From: Phoenix dactylifera
Taxonomy: Eukaryota; Streptophyta; Magnoliopsida; Arecales; Arecaceae
Length of the DNA stretch: 64,000 nucleotides
Assembly: GCF_009389715.1 (NCBI RefSeq)
Contig: NC_052394.1
Coordinates: 20,648,899-20,712,898 of the forward strand
Direction: 5' to 3'
Position numbers and translations under genes: made by a program. Positions 34,398 through 45,245 of the stretch are shown piece after piece. Under the pieces are notes generated by a model. It searched no databases, was not told the DNA's origin, and was given only the letters and a program-made list of their open reading frames with translations. Each line of letters begins with the position of its first letter. Within the stretch, counting starts at the first letter, position 1.

Positions 34398-34408
34398 GCA
34401 TATATACC
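34398..34408 (-). promoter_or_regulatory. LTR TATA box
   Basis: On minus the sequence reads GGTATATATGC, followed by G/C-rich DNA. This is the probable core promoter of the retroelement transcript, with start expected near 34370. The upstream U3 carries the GCCGAC-containing repeats and a CACGTG G-box at about 34925-34930. Confidence 0.6.
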
Positions 34409-34652
34409 TGGCTGGGAGGTCTCTCAGGGGGGTTTGTCGTCGTGGGGCACGATAGAATGGCCACTGACATGGCCGTTACGGGGCGTCGTGGAGCAGCGCT
34501 GGGTACGGTCATGGCAGGGCGTAGTGGAGCTCCGCTTTGTACGGTTGATACAGGAGATCGTGGGCAGCATCGGGTACAGCCGTTGCAGGGAGTAGTGGAG
34601 CAGGAGGCCGCGGCGTGCCTCTGGAGAATAGCCTGTCGTTATCAAAAGATCT

Positions 34653-34895
34653 CCGACTCGGGGTCGGAATGCTGGATCATAGGGCAGCCGACCCGGGGTC
34701 GGGCTGCGAAGCCGAGGAGGTCCGACTCGGGGTCGGAGTGCTGGATCATAGGGCAGCCGACCCGGGGTCGGGCTGCGGAGCCGAGGAGGTCCGACTCGGA
34801 GTCGGAGTGCTGGATCATAGGGCAGCCGACCCGGGGTCGGGCTGCGGAGCCGAGGAGGTCCGACTCGGGGTCGGAGTGCTGGATCATAGGGCAGC
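34653..34895. repeat. 69-bp tandem repeat in the right LTR, about 3.5 copies
   Basis: Same array as in the left LTR; units start at 34653, 34722, 34791 and 34860. It lies upstream of the TATA box in the transcribed orientation, so it probably acts in U3. Confidence 0.85.
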
Positions 34896-34958
34896 TGTAG
34901 CTTTCCTGGATACGCGTGCCGATCACGTGGGGCATGGCGGCTCAATTCCCCCATAACA

Positions 34959-34963
34959 ATAAT
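34959..34963. repeat. Target-site duplication, right copy (ATAAT)
   Basis: A perfect match to 23068-23072, immediately after the terminal CA of the right LTR. Confidence 0.92.
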
Positions 34964-35844
34964 CATTTTGAAGTCTGAATTCAAGTTTGAGATTCAATTT
35001 GGTGCATGATTTCAAGGATCACCGGGCTAGTCAAAGATTCACAATTTCCACAAATGAAAGGGCTCTTATTTACAATAGTCCATATATACTAAAAATATAG
35101 TCGATTGTGATGAAAAAGGTACACGATATGAAGAGTAAATGATTGATTTTTTTTAAAAAAAAAACAATACAAACAGATTTCAGAAACATTGCCCCTTCCC
35201 TTGTCTCATGTCGCGTGTTTAATTTGATTAAAATGTAACCAAAATCAAGTGCCAGCTAGGGTTGTGGAAATTAAATGGCAATCGACCAGAGTTAAAAAGA
35301 GAATGCATAAAATAAAAGCATAAATTCGAACACGAAGAAAAGGAATTAATCCCAGTCATGTAATTTGTCTCCTAGTTGAGTTGAGCTTGAACCAGCAGTT
35401 TATTTCATGAGTGAACAAATGAGCTAAGTTTCATTGCAATTAAGTTATACCCACTTACCTATGTACATGTGTAATCAATCGTACTTGTTTTGTAAGTTTC
35501 AAAAAAGAAGAAGAAGAAGAAGAAAAACAAGAAGAAGAAATAATTACGTAGGGACAATTATGACCCACAAGATAGTAACATCTTCATCACATGTAAGCAA
35601 CCCATGTTAGCTCTATGAGCATGACTCCAATTGATGCCCCACGGCAAAGGTGATAACCGTAGATTAATTGCTACAAAAAACAAAGCGTTTATTATTACAC
35701 AACTATAAGAACTCTTCTCAGCTACAGCAAATAGCATAGGTCAATCACTTATTATACCTCAAAGGCTGCTTACCAATCCTAACATAATGATATAATCGAG
35801 CTACCAGGGCAAGCTGGTGAATGGAACAGCTAGCGACCTAAATC
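34964..35844. other. Spacer between retrotransposon and PNGase A gene 2
   Basis: AT-rich DNA including the presumed 3' UTR of gene 2 at its right end. A GAA-rich microsatellite lies at about 35505-35540. No gene was recognised. Confidence 0.5.
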
Positions 35845-37632
35845 CTAAGCCGAGGCAACCGCAGAGCACTGAGGGCTGGCGACATCGAACTTCACCACGC
35901 CGCCGGCAGCATTTACCGTGCGGAGATAGCAAGTATTCTCATCCCTGTACTTGTACGACGACCTTGTGCTCCCGCTCCCCCAAACCGGCGCTCCGTCGTG
36001 CATCAGCACCGACCCCTCGGCGTCCTGCCGGTCGGTCAGCGAGCTCGTGCTCACCGCCATGTTCTCGTTCAAGTTCACAATCTCCTGCAGCTGGTGGTAC
36101 AGCCTCGTCTTCTCGAACACCGCCCCGCCGATGGCGTTCACGCTCGACGTCTGCACCTGGAGCGGCGCCTCGATGAAGACCTGCACCCTCCCCACTGTTT
36201 GGTGCCCCTTGGCCACCGCCACCGTCGTCCTCTCCTTGTTTGTCATCTCCACCTGTTTCACTGCCCCCCGGTTCTGGACCTCCACCTGGCTCTTGAACTT
36301 CACCTTCTGCCTCACCGTGGTGGTGATGTTTCCCTTCGACGAGCTCACCCACCCCGAGAACCGGATCAGCCCCTCGGCGTTCACCTCCGACTGCCCGTCT
36401 GGGTTCCGCCACTCGGCGTGCCGGTTAATTTGGAGCGGCGGTGATGAGTACTCCACCAGGCCGGCTTCCACTACGTCGGACCATGCATCCACCCATAAAT
36501 GGAGGTTTCCACTCAGCAACCAGTAAGGTTGGCTGTCCTTCACCCCGAGCCCGATTTCGTGTGGCTGCCCGTCCAACAATAGCCCCAAGAATGGCGTTAT
36601 ATCGAGGTCGTAAGATGGGATGTCGAAGGCGCCAATGGCGGTCACCGGGGACCAGAAGTAGGGGTTGATCGAGCCAGGGTATATAACGGCGAACGGAATG
36701 TGGCCGCCAACAAACTTTCCGTCAATGGTCGCGTATAACTGGCGGAAACCGCCATTGGCTCGGGACGTGCCGAGCTGCCCCTGGAATGAGGATCGAAGCG
36801 GGTTTGTGTACCAGAACTCATCGTCGGCGTGGTACGAGCTGAAGATCTCGATCACAGCGCGGTAGGTGTTTCTGGGAATGGTGACCGACGCCGCGGGCAC
36901 ATGGGAGTCGTTGTTGACCAGAAGCCAGAAACCGCCGCCCTCAGCGCCTTTTTCACAAGAAATGGGGATGATGAGGTCGGCCGGCTCGCGGTAAAGGCCT
37001 TTGACAGTCGGATGGGCGGTGCCGATGGTTGCCGGGCGGGCAACGGGGACGGCACCCCGGTAGAAGTGGAGGGAGACGTTGGCGGAGAAGACGCCGGGGA
37101 AGGAGGTGACGTTGGAGTTCTCCAGCCTCATGGTGACGGTGCCGGCGTCACCGAGGTGGCGGAGGAGCGAGGTGTAGCGGGTGACATCCTTGTGGACCTT
37201 CCAGAAAGCGCCGCCGGGGAAGGTGGGGACGGGTGTGGTGGTGCGGATGACCTCAGCGCCGTTGACCCATACGGCGGCGACGCGGTCCCTCTGGACGTCG
37301 GAGACGGAGAAGGAGAGCTCGAGGACGACACGGGTCCAGGGGGCGGGGCAGTCGGGAGGCTGGGTGTAGTTGGCGGTGGCGGGGGGAGAGCCAACTGTGT
37401 CAGCGAAGTCGCGCTGTAGGACGAGGACAGAGCACTTGGGGTTGGTCTCTCTGGGGATGGCCGGGGGGAGGGTAGGGTCCAAGAACTCCAGGCTGACGTT
37501 TGTGGCAGGAACTTGGTGCAGTTTGAATGAGGAGGTGAAGCATGACGCCCCGGAGAAACAGAGAGAAGTGAAGATAAAGAGTAGAATGAGTGGGGCCGCA
37601 GCAGAGCGGAGGTGGCTGTGGTTGAGATGCAT
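35845..37632 (-). CDS. PNGase A (peptide-N-glycosidase A), paralogue 2
   Basis: An intronless 595-residue protein very similar to paralogue 1 along its whole length. It should remove N-glycans from secreted glycopeptides. A signal peptide (hydrophobic APLILLFIFTSLCFSG) is followed by the family blocks LEFLDPTLPP, CPAPWTRVVLELS, FWKVHKDVTRYT, SANVSLHFYRGA, SYHADDEFWYTNPL, IPFAVIYPGSINPYFWSPV, LHLWVDAWSD, WVSSSKGN, LTDRQDAEG and YRDENTCYLRTV. Almond PNGase A, the classic member, matures into two chains; such processing here is assumed, not seen. The ATG at 37632 follows a TATA box by about 127 bp. It faces paralogue 1 tail to tail with the retrotransposon between them. The protein ends ...CSAVASA, which is probably the ancestral C-terminus. 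Confidence 0.93.
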   Translation of the reverse strand: MHLNHSHLRSAAAPLILLFIFTSLCFSGASCFTSSFKLHQVPATNVSLEFLDPTLPPAIPRETNPKCSVLVLQRDFADTVGSPPATANYTQPPDCPAPWTRVVLELSFSVSDVQRDRVAAVWVNGAEVIRTTTPVPTFPGGAFWKVHKDVTRYTSLLRHLGDAGTVTMRLENSNVTSFPGVFSANVSLHFYRGAVPVARPATIGTAHPTVKGLYREPADLIIPISCEKGAEGGGFWLLVNNDSHVPAASVTIPRNTYRAVIEIFSSYHADDEFWYTNPLRSSFQGQLGTSRANGGFRQLYATIDGKFVGGHIPFAVIYPGSINPYFWSPVTAIGAFDIPSYDLDITPFLGLLLDGQPHEIGLGVKDSQPYWLLSGNLHLWVDAWSDVVEAGLVEYSSPPLQINRHAEWRNPDGQSEVNAEGLIRFSGWVSSSKGNITTTVRQKVKFKSQVEVQNRGAVKQVEMTNKERTTVAVAKGHQTVGRVQVFIEAPLQVQTSSVNAIGGAVFEKTRLYHQLQEIVNLNENMAVSTSSLTDRQDAEGSVLMHDGAPVWGSGSTRSSYKYRDENTCYLRTVNAAGGVVKFDVASPQCSAVASA

Positions 37633-37758
37633 CTCTGATGCTTGACTCGGAGCTCTTGTGATTAAAGTGGAATAATGGAGATGGCCTTGGATAATAGTAG
37701 AAGAACCATGAGACGCGAAGGATTTCTTGTTGTGAGAGAGTGCAGTCTTTTACTTGGG

Positions 37759-37766
37759 TATATATA
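37759..37766 (-). promoter_or_regulatory. TATA box of PNGase A gene 2
   Basis: TATATATA lies about 127 bp upstream of the ATG on the minus strand, implying a 5' UTR near 100 nt. Confidence 0.6.
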
Positions 37767-38099
37767 GGCCAGAATTACACTGTTTTTTGGTTTAGAAGAA
37801 AGGAAAGGGAAGGGAAATGTGGAACATATTTATCCGTTTTCTTTGTTTGTGGATGAATTAGCCTGCACTTTTACGGCACTTGAGAACAGGGGAAGTGTGG
37901 AGGAGGAACTTTCGTGGTGGTTCGTATTTTTCTCTTGCGCTCCAGTTGTGGGTTCTCTTTCTGCTGCGTACGAATTTCATCGACTGGGGCGTCCGAAGGA
38001 ATCCAAGACCATCGATGGTGGAGCGAATGTATAACGTTTTTGGTTTTACAGGTGAACAGAAGATGATAAATGATAGGATTTATAATTTATTTCTTTTTT

Positions 38100-39001
38100 T
38101 GGGGCTCGTTTGAGATATATTATGAGATACGGAGGAGTCTACCTTCCATGTCTTTTTTAGCCGTTAGCGGACTGTTCGGAACTGGGAGTGCGCCTCAGCT
38201 TTCTCTGGTCTATTATAGAGATGGACGTCTATAGACGATTTTCTCATCCTTCTGAAAAATTTCTTCCGGAGGCTCAGCCTTGTGGAGGAAGGGATTAGGA
38301 CGACTTATCTGGCTTATTACTATTGACTAGATAGAAATGCCTAAGTCTTTGAGAACAGAAGAGCACATATGAGGCTGGTGGCGGATAGGGCCCTTCTTTA
38401 TATGGCGGAGGTCTTTGGCATCACTGCGTCGTCGTCCCTTGGGTTAGCTAAGAAAATCTAGGGCTCTCATTCCGCTCTTATAACGTCCAAAACTATGTTC
38501 GTCTCCTGAGAGCCCCCATGTTCCAGTTTCTCAAGGTAAACTTCGACGGTAATGTCGGTGAGAGAAGGGGTAGCGGCAGTGCCGGATTTGTTATCAGATA
38601 TCAGGAGGCCAGATTTGTGGCGGCGGAAGATCAGCGAATCTTTGATCAAACCGTGATCGGTGTCGAGGTCAGAGCCGCAAAGGAGGGTGTCTCCTATACG
38701 AGGCGAGTACTGGGCGCAGACCTATTGTCCTTGAGAGGGATTCAGCCATGGTGATCGAGTGGATCCAAGATACGGGCCGTGCTGCCGGTGGAATTCGGTT
38801 GATTCATGACATCCGCAGTCTTTTGGGTGAGTGCGCCTTCCATCGAGCTACTCATGTTTACAGAGAGTCAAACAATGCAACAGACTGGGTGGCATTCTTT
38901 ACGGCTCATCATTCTGGTAATTTTATTTGGGATAACCACATCTCGGTCCCGTCTCCTTTGCATTTGTTCCTCCTTTCTCTTGTTCTGAAAATGAGACAAT
39001 A
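38100..39001 (+). pseudogene. Decayed LINE 3' end (RVT zinc region and RNase H)
   Basis: Broken plus-strand frames match the end of plant L1-type LINE polyproteins. Early part: ESTFHVFF, WLDRNA and ADRALL pieces of the zinc-binding RVT region, with stops. From 38521: VNFDGNVGERRGSGSAGFVI and AKEGVSYTRRVLGADLL, the start of an RNase H domain. After a frameshift near 38735 it continues as DSAMVIEWIQDTGRAAGG, HVYRESNNATDWVA and HHSGNFIW. Stops and the frameshift show it is dead. No poly(A) tail or target-site duplication was identified. Confidence 0.7.
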
Positions 39002-40132
39002 GCAATCCCAAGAAACATATATTGAATATCAAACTATATGTATCATTCAGTAAATGTACATTTGGCCTTCACTAAATGTATATTTAACCATATCTAAATT
39101 TAAGGTCACTTTAGATTACTAATAGTCCTAGAGAGGAAAAAATGATAAACCCTTTCTTATAATATCAATGATGGAGTGGCTTTTTTCCTCTCTGTTTCCG
39201 TGGGAAGATGAAAGGCTTTCTCATGCGCTGACATGAAACATTACTTTGGCAATTGTCAAGCAGGCCATTAAATGAAATATGTGGATTTGATAGGAAATTA
39301 GTTTCCATGTCAGAACTGGATAACAAGAAGTGATATTCACTACAATAATATTGATCCGGACAACATGTTCTACGCGATCGACTTTTATAATACTTACTAG
39401 ATAAATGATCTATCAGACTCTATTAATATACTAGGTTGCTTCAACCATAAATATAGATACTTTACTAGTTTTGATAATCTAGTTATCATAAATTATCGAT
39501 TTGCTTCCATCTTTTGAATCTTGATCCCATACCGCGAAGGAATCATCGTTTGGAAGTAGTTGAGTTAGCTACAAAGGGACCTTAGTAGAGGGAAGTGCCA
39601 CTTCATATAGTGCAATGCCAGTACCCGAAGTAATCAATCGATGGCAGTACACCCTATTCGAATCTCTCAAAACAAAATTTGGCGACCACTAACATTAGGA
39701 TAGAGTATTCCCTTTTAAAGCTGATTTGACTTATTCATGCTCTTAAGTCTTATGAATCATAGCTTCTTATTTTAGTTAAATTCTATCTTGCTGTTCCACT
39801 ATTTCTACTCAACTCTTAATATTTTGGTCATAAACTGGATCTTAAAATAATTGCTAGCAAGAATAATGAAGGTTTCTGATAAGAAAATGAAATTACCCTA
39901 CCAAACAGTCAGAGGAATATATTTTACTAAAATACTAAACTCTGAATATGTTATTTAACCTGATTAGCTAAAACAGAGGATAAAATCCCACAATATGGTA
40001 CACGGACCGGATCACAAGCAAACATGGACCCAATACAACACCAGCCGAGGGACTTCAGCTGCGGAGGGCCGAGAAACCGATCCAACCCAAACCTCAGGAA
40101 CCCAACCATTTGTGGTTCGCAAGCTGGTTCGG
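39002..40132. other. Spacer and presumed 3' UTR of PNGase A gene 3
   Basis: AT-rich intergenic DNA. The GC-richer 39950-40132 is probably 3' UTR of the adjacent minus-strand gene. No other gene was recognised. Confidence 0.5.
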
Positions 40133-41980
40133 CTACGAGTCCAAAACCGACACACATGAAGCCGTCTCCGCGTCATCTCGAACCGTCCCGCCCACCATGA
40201 TCACCGTTCGGAGATGACAAGCCTTATCGTCCCTATACTTGTAAGTTGACTCGGTATCTCCGCTCCCCCACTTGGCCACCCGGTCCTCCATCAGCGCCGA
40301 GCCCTCCGAGTCCTGCCGGTCCGTCATCGTGCTGTAAGCCACCTCCTTCCCCACCGCCACGCTCGTTGTCTCCTGTAACTTATGGTACATCTTCGTCTTC
40401 TCGAACACGGACCCCCCGCCGCCGTTCGAACTCATCGTCTCCATCATCAGCGGTGCCTCGGTCTCCACTTGCACTCTTCCGATCACCTTGTGGTTCTTCT
40501 CCGTCCTTACGTTCGTTCTTGACTTTACCTCCATTGATGCTTGCTTTATAGATCCCTGACGATGAACTTCCACCCGGCTCTTGAACTTTAGCCGTTGCTT
40601 TACGCTCGTGGTAATGTTCCCTTTTGATGAGCTCACCCAGCCGGAGAACCGGATGATCACCTGCCCGTCGATCGAGGACTTGCCGTCTAGGTCTCTCCAG
40701 GCGGCCTGCCGGCTTAGCTTCAGTGGCGGGACCTTGTACCGGACCAATGCTCCCTCGACGCCGTCCGACCATGCATCGAGCCATAGGTGGAGGTTGGCTG
40801 ACACGAGCCAGTACGGCTGGCTGTCTCTGACGGTCAGCCCGAAATGGTGCTCGGGTCCGTCGAGCAATTTCCCCACAAATGGCGTGAGGTCAAGGTCGTA
40901 GGAAGGGTGGTCGTAGGCGCCGAGGGCGGCGACCGGCGCCCAGAAGAAGGGATTGATCGAGCCGGGGTATATGACGGGGAAGGGAACGACCGCGCCAGCG
41001 AAGCGCTTGTCGATTGTGACAACCACCTGGCGGAACCCGCCGTTCGCCTTGCTCGATGGCGACGTGAGGCCGCCGCGAGGACCGTTCGTGCGGAGCGGGT
41101 TGGCGTACCAGTACTCGTCGTCCCCGTGGTGGGAGACGTAGATCTCGAGCACTGCACGGTAGGTGTTGTTGGGGATTAGGACAGTGGTCAATTGCACGTC
41201 AGACTCATTGCGGATCTTGAACCAGGAACCGGGACCGCAGTCCCCGAGCTCATTGGAGATAGGAATGATTAAATCCGCCGGCTCTCTGTATAAACCTTTG
41301 ATGGTTGGGTGAGCTGAGAGCCGCCCACTCCCTAACTGTCCGTTCGCGTGCGCATTTGTTGGTAGTTTTAAGCTCGGGCTTCGGCCGGCGTCATCGGATA
41401 ATGCGCCGCGGTAGAAGTGGAGGGAGACGTTGACGGAGTAGACGCCAGGGAGGGTGGCGTTGGAGTTCTCGAGCATCATGGAGAAGGTGGTGGCGGAGCG
41501 GAGGACGGCGGTGTAGCGGGTGACATCCTTGCGGACGTGCCAGAAGACACCTGGGGCCATGGGGAGGGGGGTGCTGGTGCGGAGGATCTCGGCGCCATCG
41601 ACCCAGATGGCGGCGATGCGGTCCATCTGGACGTCGGAGGCAGTGGCAGAGAGCTCCAGGATGACACGAGACCATGGGGCGGGGCAGTCGGCGGGTGGGG
41701 CGTAGTCAACGGAGGCCGGTGGGAAGCCGAGGGTATCGGCGAAGTCTTCCCGGAGGACGACAGTGGAGCACTTGGGGTTCACGGTGGGGATGAGAGGGGG
41801 GAGAGTGGGGTCCATGTACTCGAGGGTCGTGTTCTGAGGGGCGGCGGGTGGTGGGGGGAAGGGGAAGCTTGTGGAGAGGGAAGGAGGAGAGGCGGTGGTT
41901 GAACAACCCATGAACAATAGAAAGAATAGCAGAGCGGGGAGTAAGGAGTTAGCTCTGAGGTGATGGTGGTTGGCACTCAT
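40133..41980 (-). CDS. PNGase A (peptide-N-glycosidase A), paralogue 3 (diverged)
   Basis: An intronless 615-residue member of the PNGase A family, more diverged than the first two. The signal peptide has core LLPALLFFLLFMGC, followed by a Pro/Ser-rich stretch. Shared blocks include LEYMDPTLPPLIP, CPAPWSRVILELS, VRKDVTRYTAVL, VNVSLHFYRGAL, IKGLYREPADLIIPIS, NTYRAVLEIYVSHHGDDEYW, YPGSINPFFWAPV, LHLWLDAWSDGVE, WVSSSKGNITT, MTDRQDSEGSAL and YKYRDDKACHLRTV. A longer linker, SLKLPTNAHANGQLGSGRLS, between the FYRGA and GLYREP blocks accounts for much of the extra length. The ATG at 41980 lies about 165 bp downstream of a TATA-like box. It is in tandem with paralogue 2, about 2.5 kb away. Divergence from the other two suggests an older duplicate, perhaps with altered substrate preference. 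Confidence 0.92.
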   Translation of the reverse strand: MSANHHHLRANSLLPALLFFLLFMGCSTTASPPSLSTSFPFPPPPAAPQNTTLEYMDPTLPPLIPTVNPKCSTVVLREDFADTLGFPPASVDYAPPADCPAPWSRVILELSATASDVQMDRIAAIWVDGAEILRTSTPLPMAPGVFWHVRKDVTRYTAVLRSATTFSMMLENSNATLPGVYSVNVSLHFYRGALSDDAGRSPSLKLPTNAHANGQLGSGRLSAHPTIKGLYREPADLIIPISNELGDCGPGSWFKIRNESDVQLTTVLIPNNTYRAVLEIYVSHHGDDEYWYANPLRTNGPRGGLTSPSSKANGGFRQVVVTIDKRFAGAVVPFPVIYPGSINPFFWAPVAALGAYDHPSYDLDLTPFVGKLLDGPEHHFGLTVRDSQPYWLVSANLHLWLDAWSDGVEGALVRYKVPPLKLSRQAAWRDLDGKSSIDGQVIIRFSGWVSSSKGNITTSVKQRLKFKSRVEVHRQGSIKQASMEVKSRTNVRTEKNHKVIGRVQVETEAPLMMETMSSNGGGGSVFEKTKMYHKLQETTSVAVGKEVAYSTMTDRQDSEGSALMEDRVAKWGSGDTESTYKYRDDKACHLRTVIMVGGTVRDDAETASCVSVLDS

Positions 41981-42144
41981 CGTTTTTGGTGGACTTTGAA
42001 TTTGGAATGGAGAAAGGGGAAAGGAGACTGGAGACTAATCTGGAGCTGTGTGGTATGGTTTTAATCTGGCCTAGTGGGAAGGGAGGTGAGATTTTACTTA
42101 TTGTGGGATTAATTCCATCTGGATGGTGGGATAGACGAGAGAAA

Positions 42145-42150
42145 TATATA
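42145..42150 (-). promoter_or_regulatory. TATA-like box of PNGase A gene 3
   Basis: On minus, CCTATATATTTC lies about 165 bp upstream of the ATG. It is weaker than the boxes of the other two genes. Confidence 0.45.
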
Positions 42151-42299
42151 GGCTGGTGAATAGCAGAGAAGTAATTGCCTTTGTCTCCTTGTGATGGTAA
42201 ATTTCGTCGAGGGGAGATGGAGAAGGTGCGAGTACGACCGTTTAAAACGTTTAACTGTTTAGTTTGGTACAGTTTTGATATTTTTACAATATGGGAAAA

Positions 42300-42727
42300 C
42301 AGCAGGAGATTGTTTCGATCCTTCGAGGATAATTCCTAGAGAAGGTATCAGGCGTAGCGCGCTTGCATCAATTGTCGTGCATCCGGTGAGACATTCTCTC
42401 GAACGGGTGGTGGGTATAGCTGATGGCGTACGAGGGGGCGGAGAAGCTGAAGGCTCCGATGGCTCAGGCGGAGGCGGTCCCTAGCCCGCGACTCCCAAGG
42501 TCGAAAGAGGGGAGTTCTTCTTGGGCATCCATGGCAAAGGACGCTCCGAAGCAGCATACATGGATTTCCCACCACATCTCAGAGCCTCAGAGGGCGAGGT
42601 GGCGAGACTCAAGAAACTCTTTCCGACGGTCGCGGAGGTGCCGCGTGGACCAGTTGAAGGAATCACGGTCAGTCTGGCTGAGGAGTTGAAAGTCGGACTG
42701 AGCTACAATGTAGATTGCCTCCCACTA
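42300..42727 (+). other. GC-richer stretch with short open frames, unidentified
   Basis: A plus-strand frame from 42521 encodes about 69 residues (DFPPHLRASEGEVARLKKLF, EELKVGLS) and ends in TAG. It looks protein-like but belongs to no family I recognise. It may be a decayed retroelement fragment. Confidence 0.25.
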
Positions 42728-45055
42728 TAGTTTCAAAAATATTTTTCATCTATTATGCCGCGTCACTATCCATATGCCACGTCCTCACCAATCGGCCTTA
42801 ATCACCTATATAAATATTTTCTGCTATGTAATCGGTCACGTAATCCCTGGTAAATATCAGCAAAGACTTCCAATGAGAGAAAGTGGTTGGAATCCTGAGG
42901 AATTAAAATAATTGAGAAACAATTAGGGACTAAATTTGAGATTTTTGAAGTTTATGAACTTATTAAAAATCTGATCTAAACTTTGAAGACAAAAAGCACG
43001 ATTAACCTTTTTTTCTTTAGACTTAACAACAATAAGGTTTGCGATCTCTTACTCTCTTATTCTCCAACTCTAGCACTTTGATGTAGTTAAGGGTTCCCAT
43101 ACCTACCAACTATTTAAATCAAAGATCCAATTGCCTAATAAGTGGACTCATGAGGAAAATCCATATGATGAAAGATCGTCAAAGGCAATTCAACATGTAT
43201 CGGTCCAAAAGAAACTTTCACGATGTTCGGGCTTTGCAATGCATCTTGAGTCACCCAAAACAGAGGTAGATGCAGAAGTTGTGAATAATTAATCGAAGAT
43301 TATCAATACAAACTTTTAGAAAATTGCAAAAATGCCATTTTATGGAACATAATTAATAGGACATTTTTTTTAAAATTTTTGTCCAGATTTCTATATTTCT
43401 TTCTTCTACAAACTCCTTTAGCTGAGTTGAAAATCTAGTAGGAGTTTAGAATCATTTTTTTTATATTTATTTAATATTTATCATTTTATTATTTTAGGAA
43501 ATTTGTATCCTAAAGGAATTAGGAAATTTCCTAAAGAAATTAGGGTAGTCTATTGACTTTATGAGATCTCACTTATAAAATAATTATAATTGTGCTTTTT
43601 TGAAATCAATTAATTATCAATAATTTTTTTATTTTTTGCTTGATGTTATTCCTTGCTCGCTATGGTGTAAGATGATGATCATATAAGAAGTGATTGATGC
43701 GAGGTCAAAAACTTTGAGCATTCCATTAATTATTCTATTTTTAGATTTATTTTTGTGGATCCCATCCATATATAGACTTTTCTGGCTTGTTTGCATCACA
43801 TCCTCACTCCATCTTAGAGCTGATTATGGGCTAAGCTTGGGCACAGAAAATATCAAATTTTACATGTACATAAATAGAGTTTAGGCCTGGGACCAACCCA
43901 TGACTAGCTCTACTCTATCTCCTCCCATACTCTTTTCTCTATCAATCTTGTCAGATCCAGCATGAACTTCCCAATCAAACCCTAAGGGTGTGTAGTGCCC
44001 CAAGTACATTCGGTCGGTCATTGACCTTTACACTTGATCAACCAATTAATGGATCAGTGGTATGATAAGAGATCTTTAGCATTTTCTTCAACTCATGCCA
44101 CTGAAATGAACTTAGCCTTGGAAAATGATGCAGCATATAGAGTCTTGCTACTTGTCAATATGTCATAAAAGAAGAAACAATTGAGTTCGGGATGTTGTGC
44201 TACCGGGCATTGGATTAGTCCTATCAAATAGCCAATTCTTTGAAATTATGATGATGTGCAAGGCTAAAGGATGAAATCATGGAGCCGTTCACCAATGGAG
44301 TTATTATGTCAAGGTATGATTGCAAAAATCTATCATGCACAATTAGTATGATGAGGTATGATTTTTGTGGAGGCATACCTTATAACAATCCCGGCACACC
44401 ATCATTTCACAACTCGACTCAACATAGCTCAACTAACTTGTAATCATGAACTAGTTTGATCAGCTACATAAATTTATTTACTCCATTCTGCTCAGCTTAA
44501 AACCATATTTTCTAAAATATTTTAAAATATCAAGTCTTTTCTTACTATTTTATCATATATGATTTTTGGTCTATTTCTACCATTTTTTATTCCTCCCATA
44601 CATACATACATACATACATACATACGTACGTACGTATCATGTAAGTCTTCAATTTGTCCTTAGTCGATGCTCTTTTCATTTTTTCACAAATAACTTTATT
44701 TCTTGTTACCATTCATCTATCTCAACATTCTAAATTCAGCTAAACTTACATGGTGCATATGCTTTTTTTTAATTATCTTACATTCTGTACGATAAAGTAT
44801 AGTTCATCATATGATTGTCCTATACAATTTTTCTTTCAACTTGGTAGATATTTTATATTCAACATAATATTTCAATTGCATTTTTCATTTTATTCAATAC
44901 CTTAATCTCACTAATAATATCCTCTTCATTCTCCCTTTTTTTTTGCTAAATAATCAACTTATAAATACCAAAAATGACTATTCTTAAGAACTTCATGATT
45001 TATACTAAAAATATATTTTATGCATTCTTTTTTTATTTTATCGATCTATTTTTTT
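42728..45055. other. AT-rich intergenic DNA
   Basis: No gene was recognised. A four-base microsatellite, (CATA)n continuing into (CGTA)n, lies at about 44600-44637. Confidence 0.55.
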
Positions 45056-45245
45056 TTTTTTTTGATTCAATACACTTTTCTATAATTTCAGTCAAATGCC
45101 AGGCGGCTCGCTCAAGCCCAAAGCGTTTCGTACAGATCCGAGCCTAGTTTTTAAGCCTGGCGGGATAGGCCGGGCCTGAAATTTGAGCCCATCCATTGAA
45201 TGGGCTGGGCTCGGCTTTGCATTAACCAGCCCAATCCCAATATTT

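Larger units (their letters stand above)
23073..34958 (-). mobile_element. Tat-lineage Ty3/gypsy LTR retrotransposon, apparently intact, 11.9 kb
   Basis: The element is bounded by TG...CA LTRs and ATAAT target-site duplications. Its sense strand is minus: 5' LTR (34146-34958), primer-binding site, gag-pol (28637-34105), tandem repeat arrays (26956-28348), antisense gene (24417-26782, plus strand), polypurine tract, 3' LTR (23073-23886). Tat-lineage placement rests on protease motif DSGSSADIL, order PR-RT-RNaseH-INT (Ty3/gypsy), a degenerate first RNase H followed by a second, plant/archaeal-type RNase H, length near 12 kb, and a long 3' region with repeats and an extra ORF. Both LTRs and the 1822-codon frame look undamaged, so it may be young and autonomous. 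It sits between two convergent PNGase A genes, about 0.9 kb from each coding end. Confidence 0.95.
34146..34958 (-). repeat. Right LTR (5' LTR of the element), 813 bp
   Basis: Identical by eye to the left LTR except for one C fewer in a C-run (34377-34383). In the element's orientation it holds U3 with the 69-bp repeats, the TATA box, then R/U5, and ends next to the primer-binding site. Confidence 0.95.
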
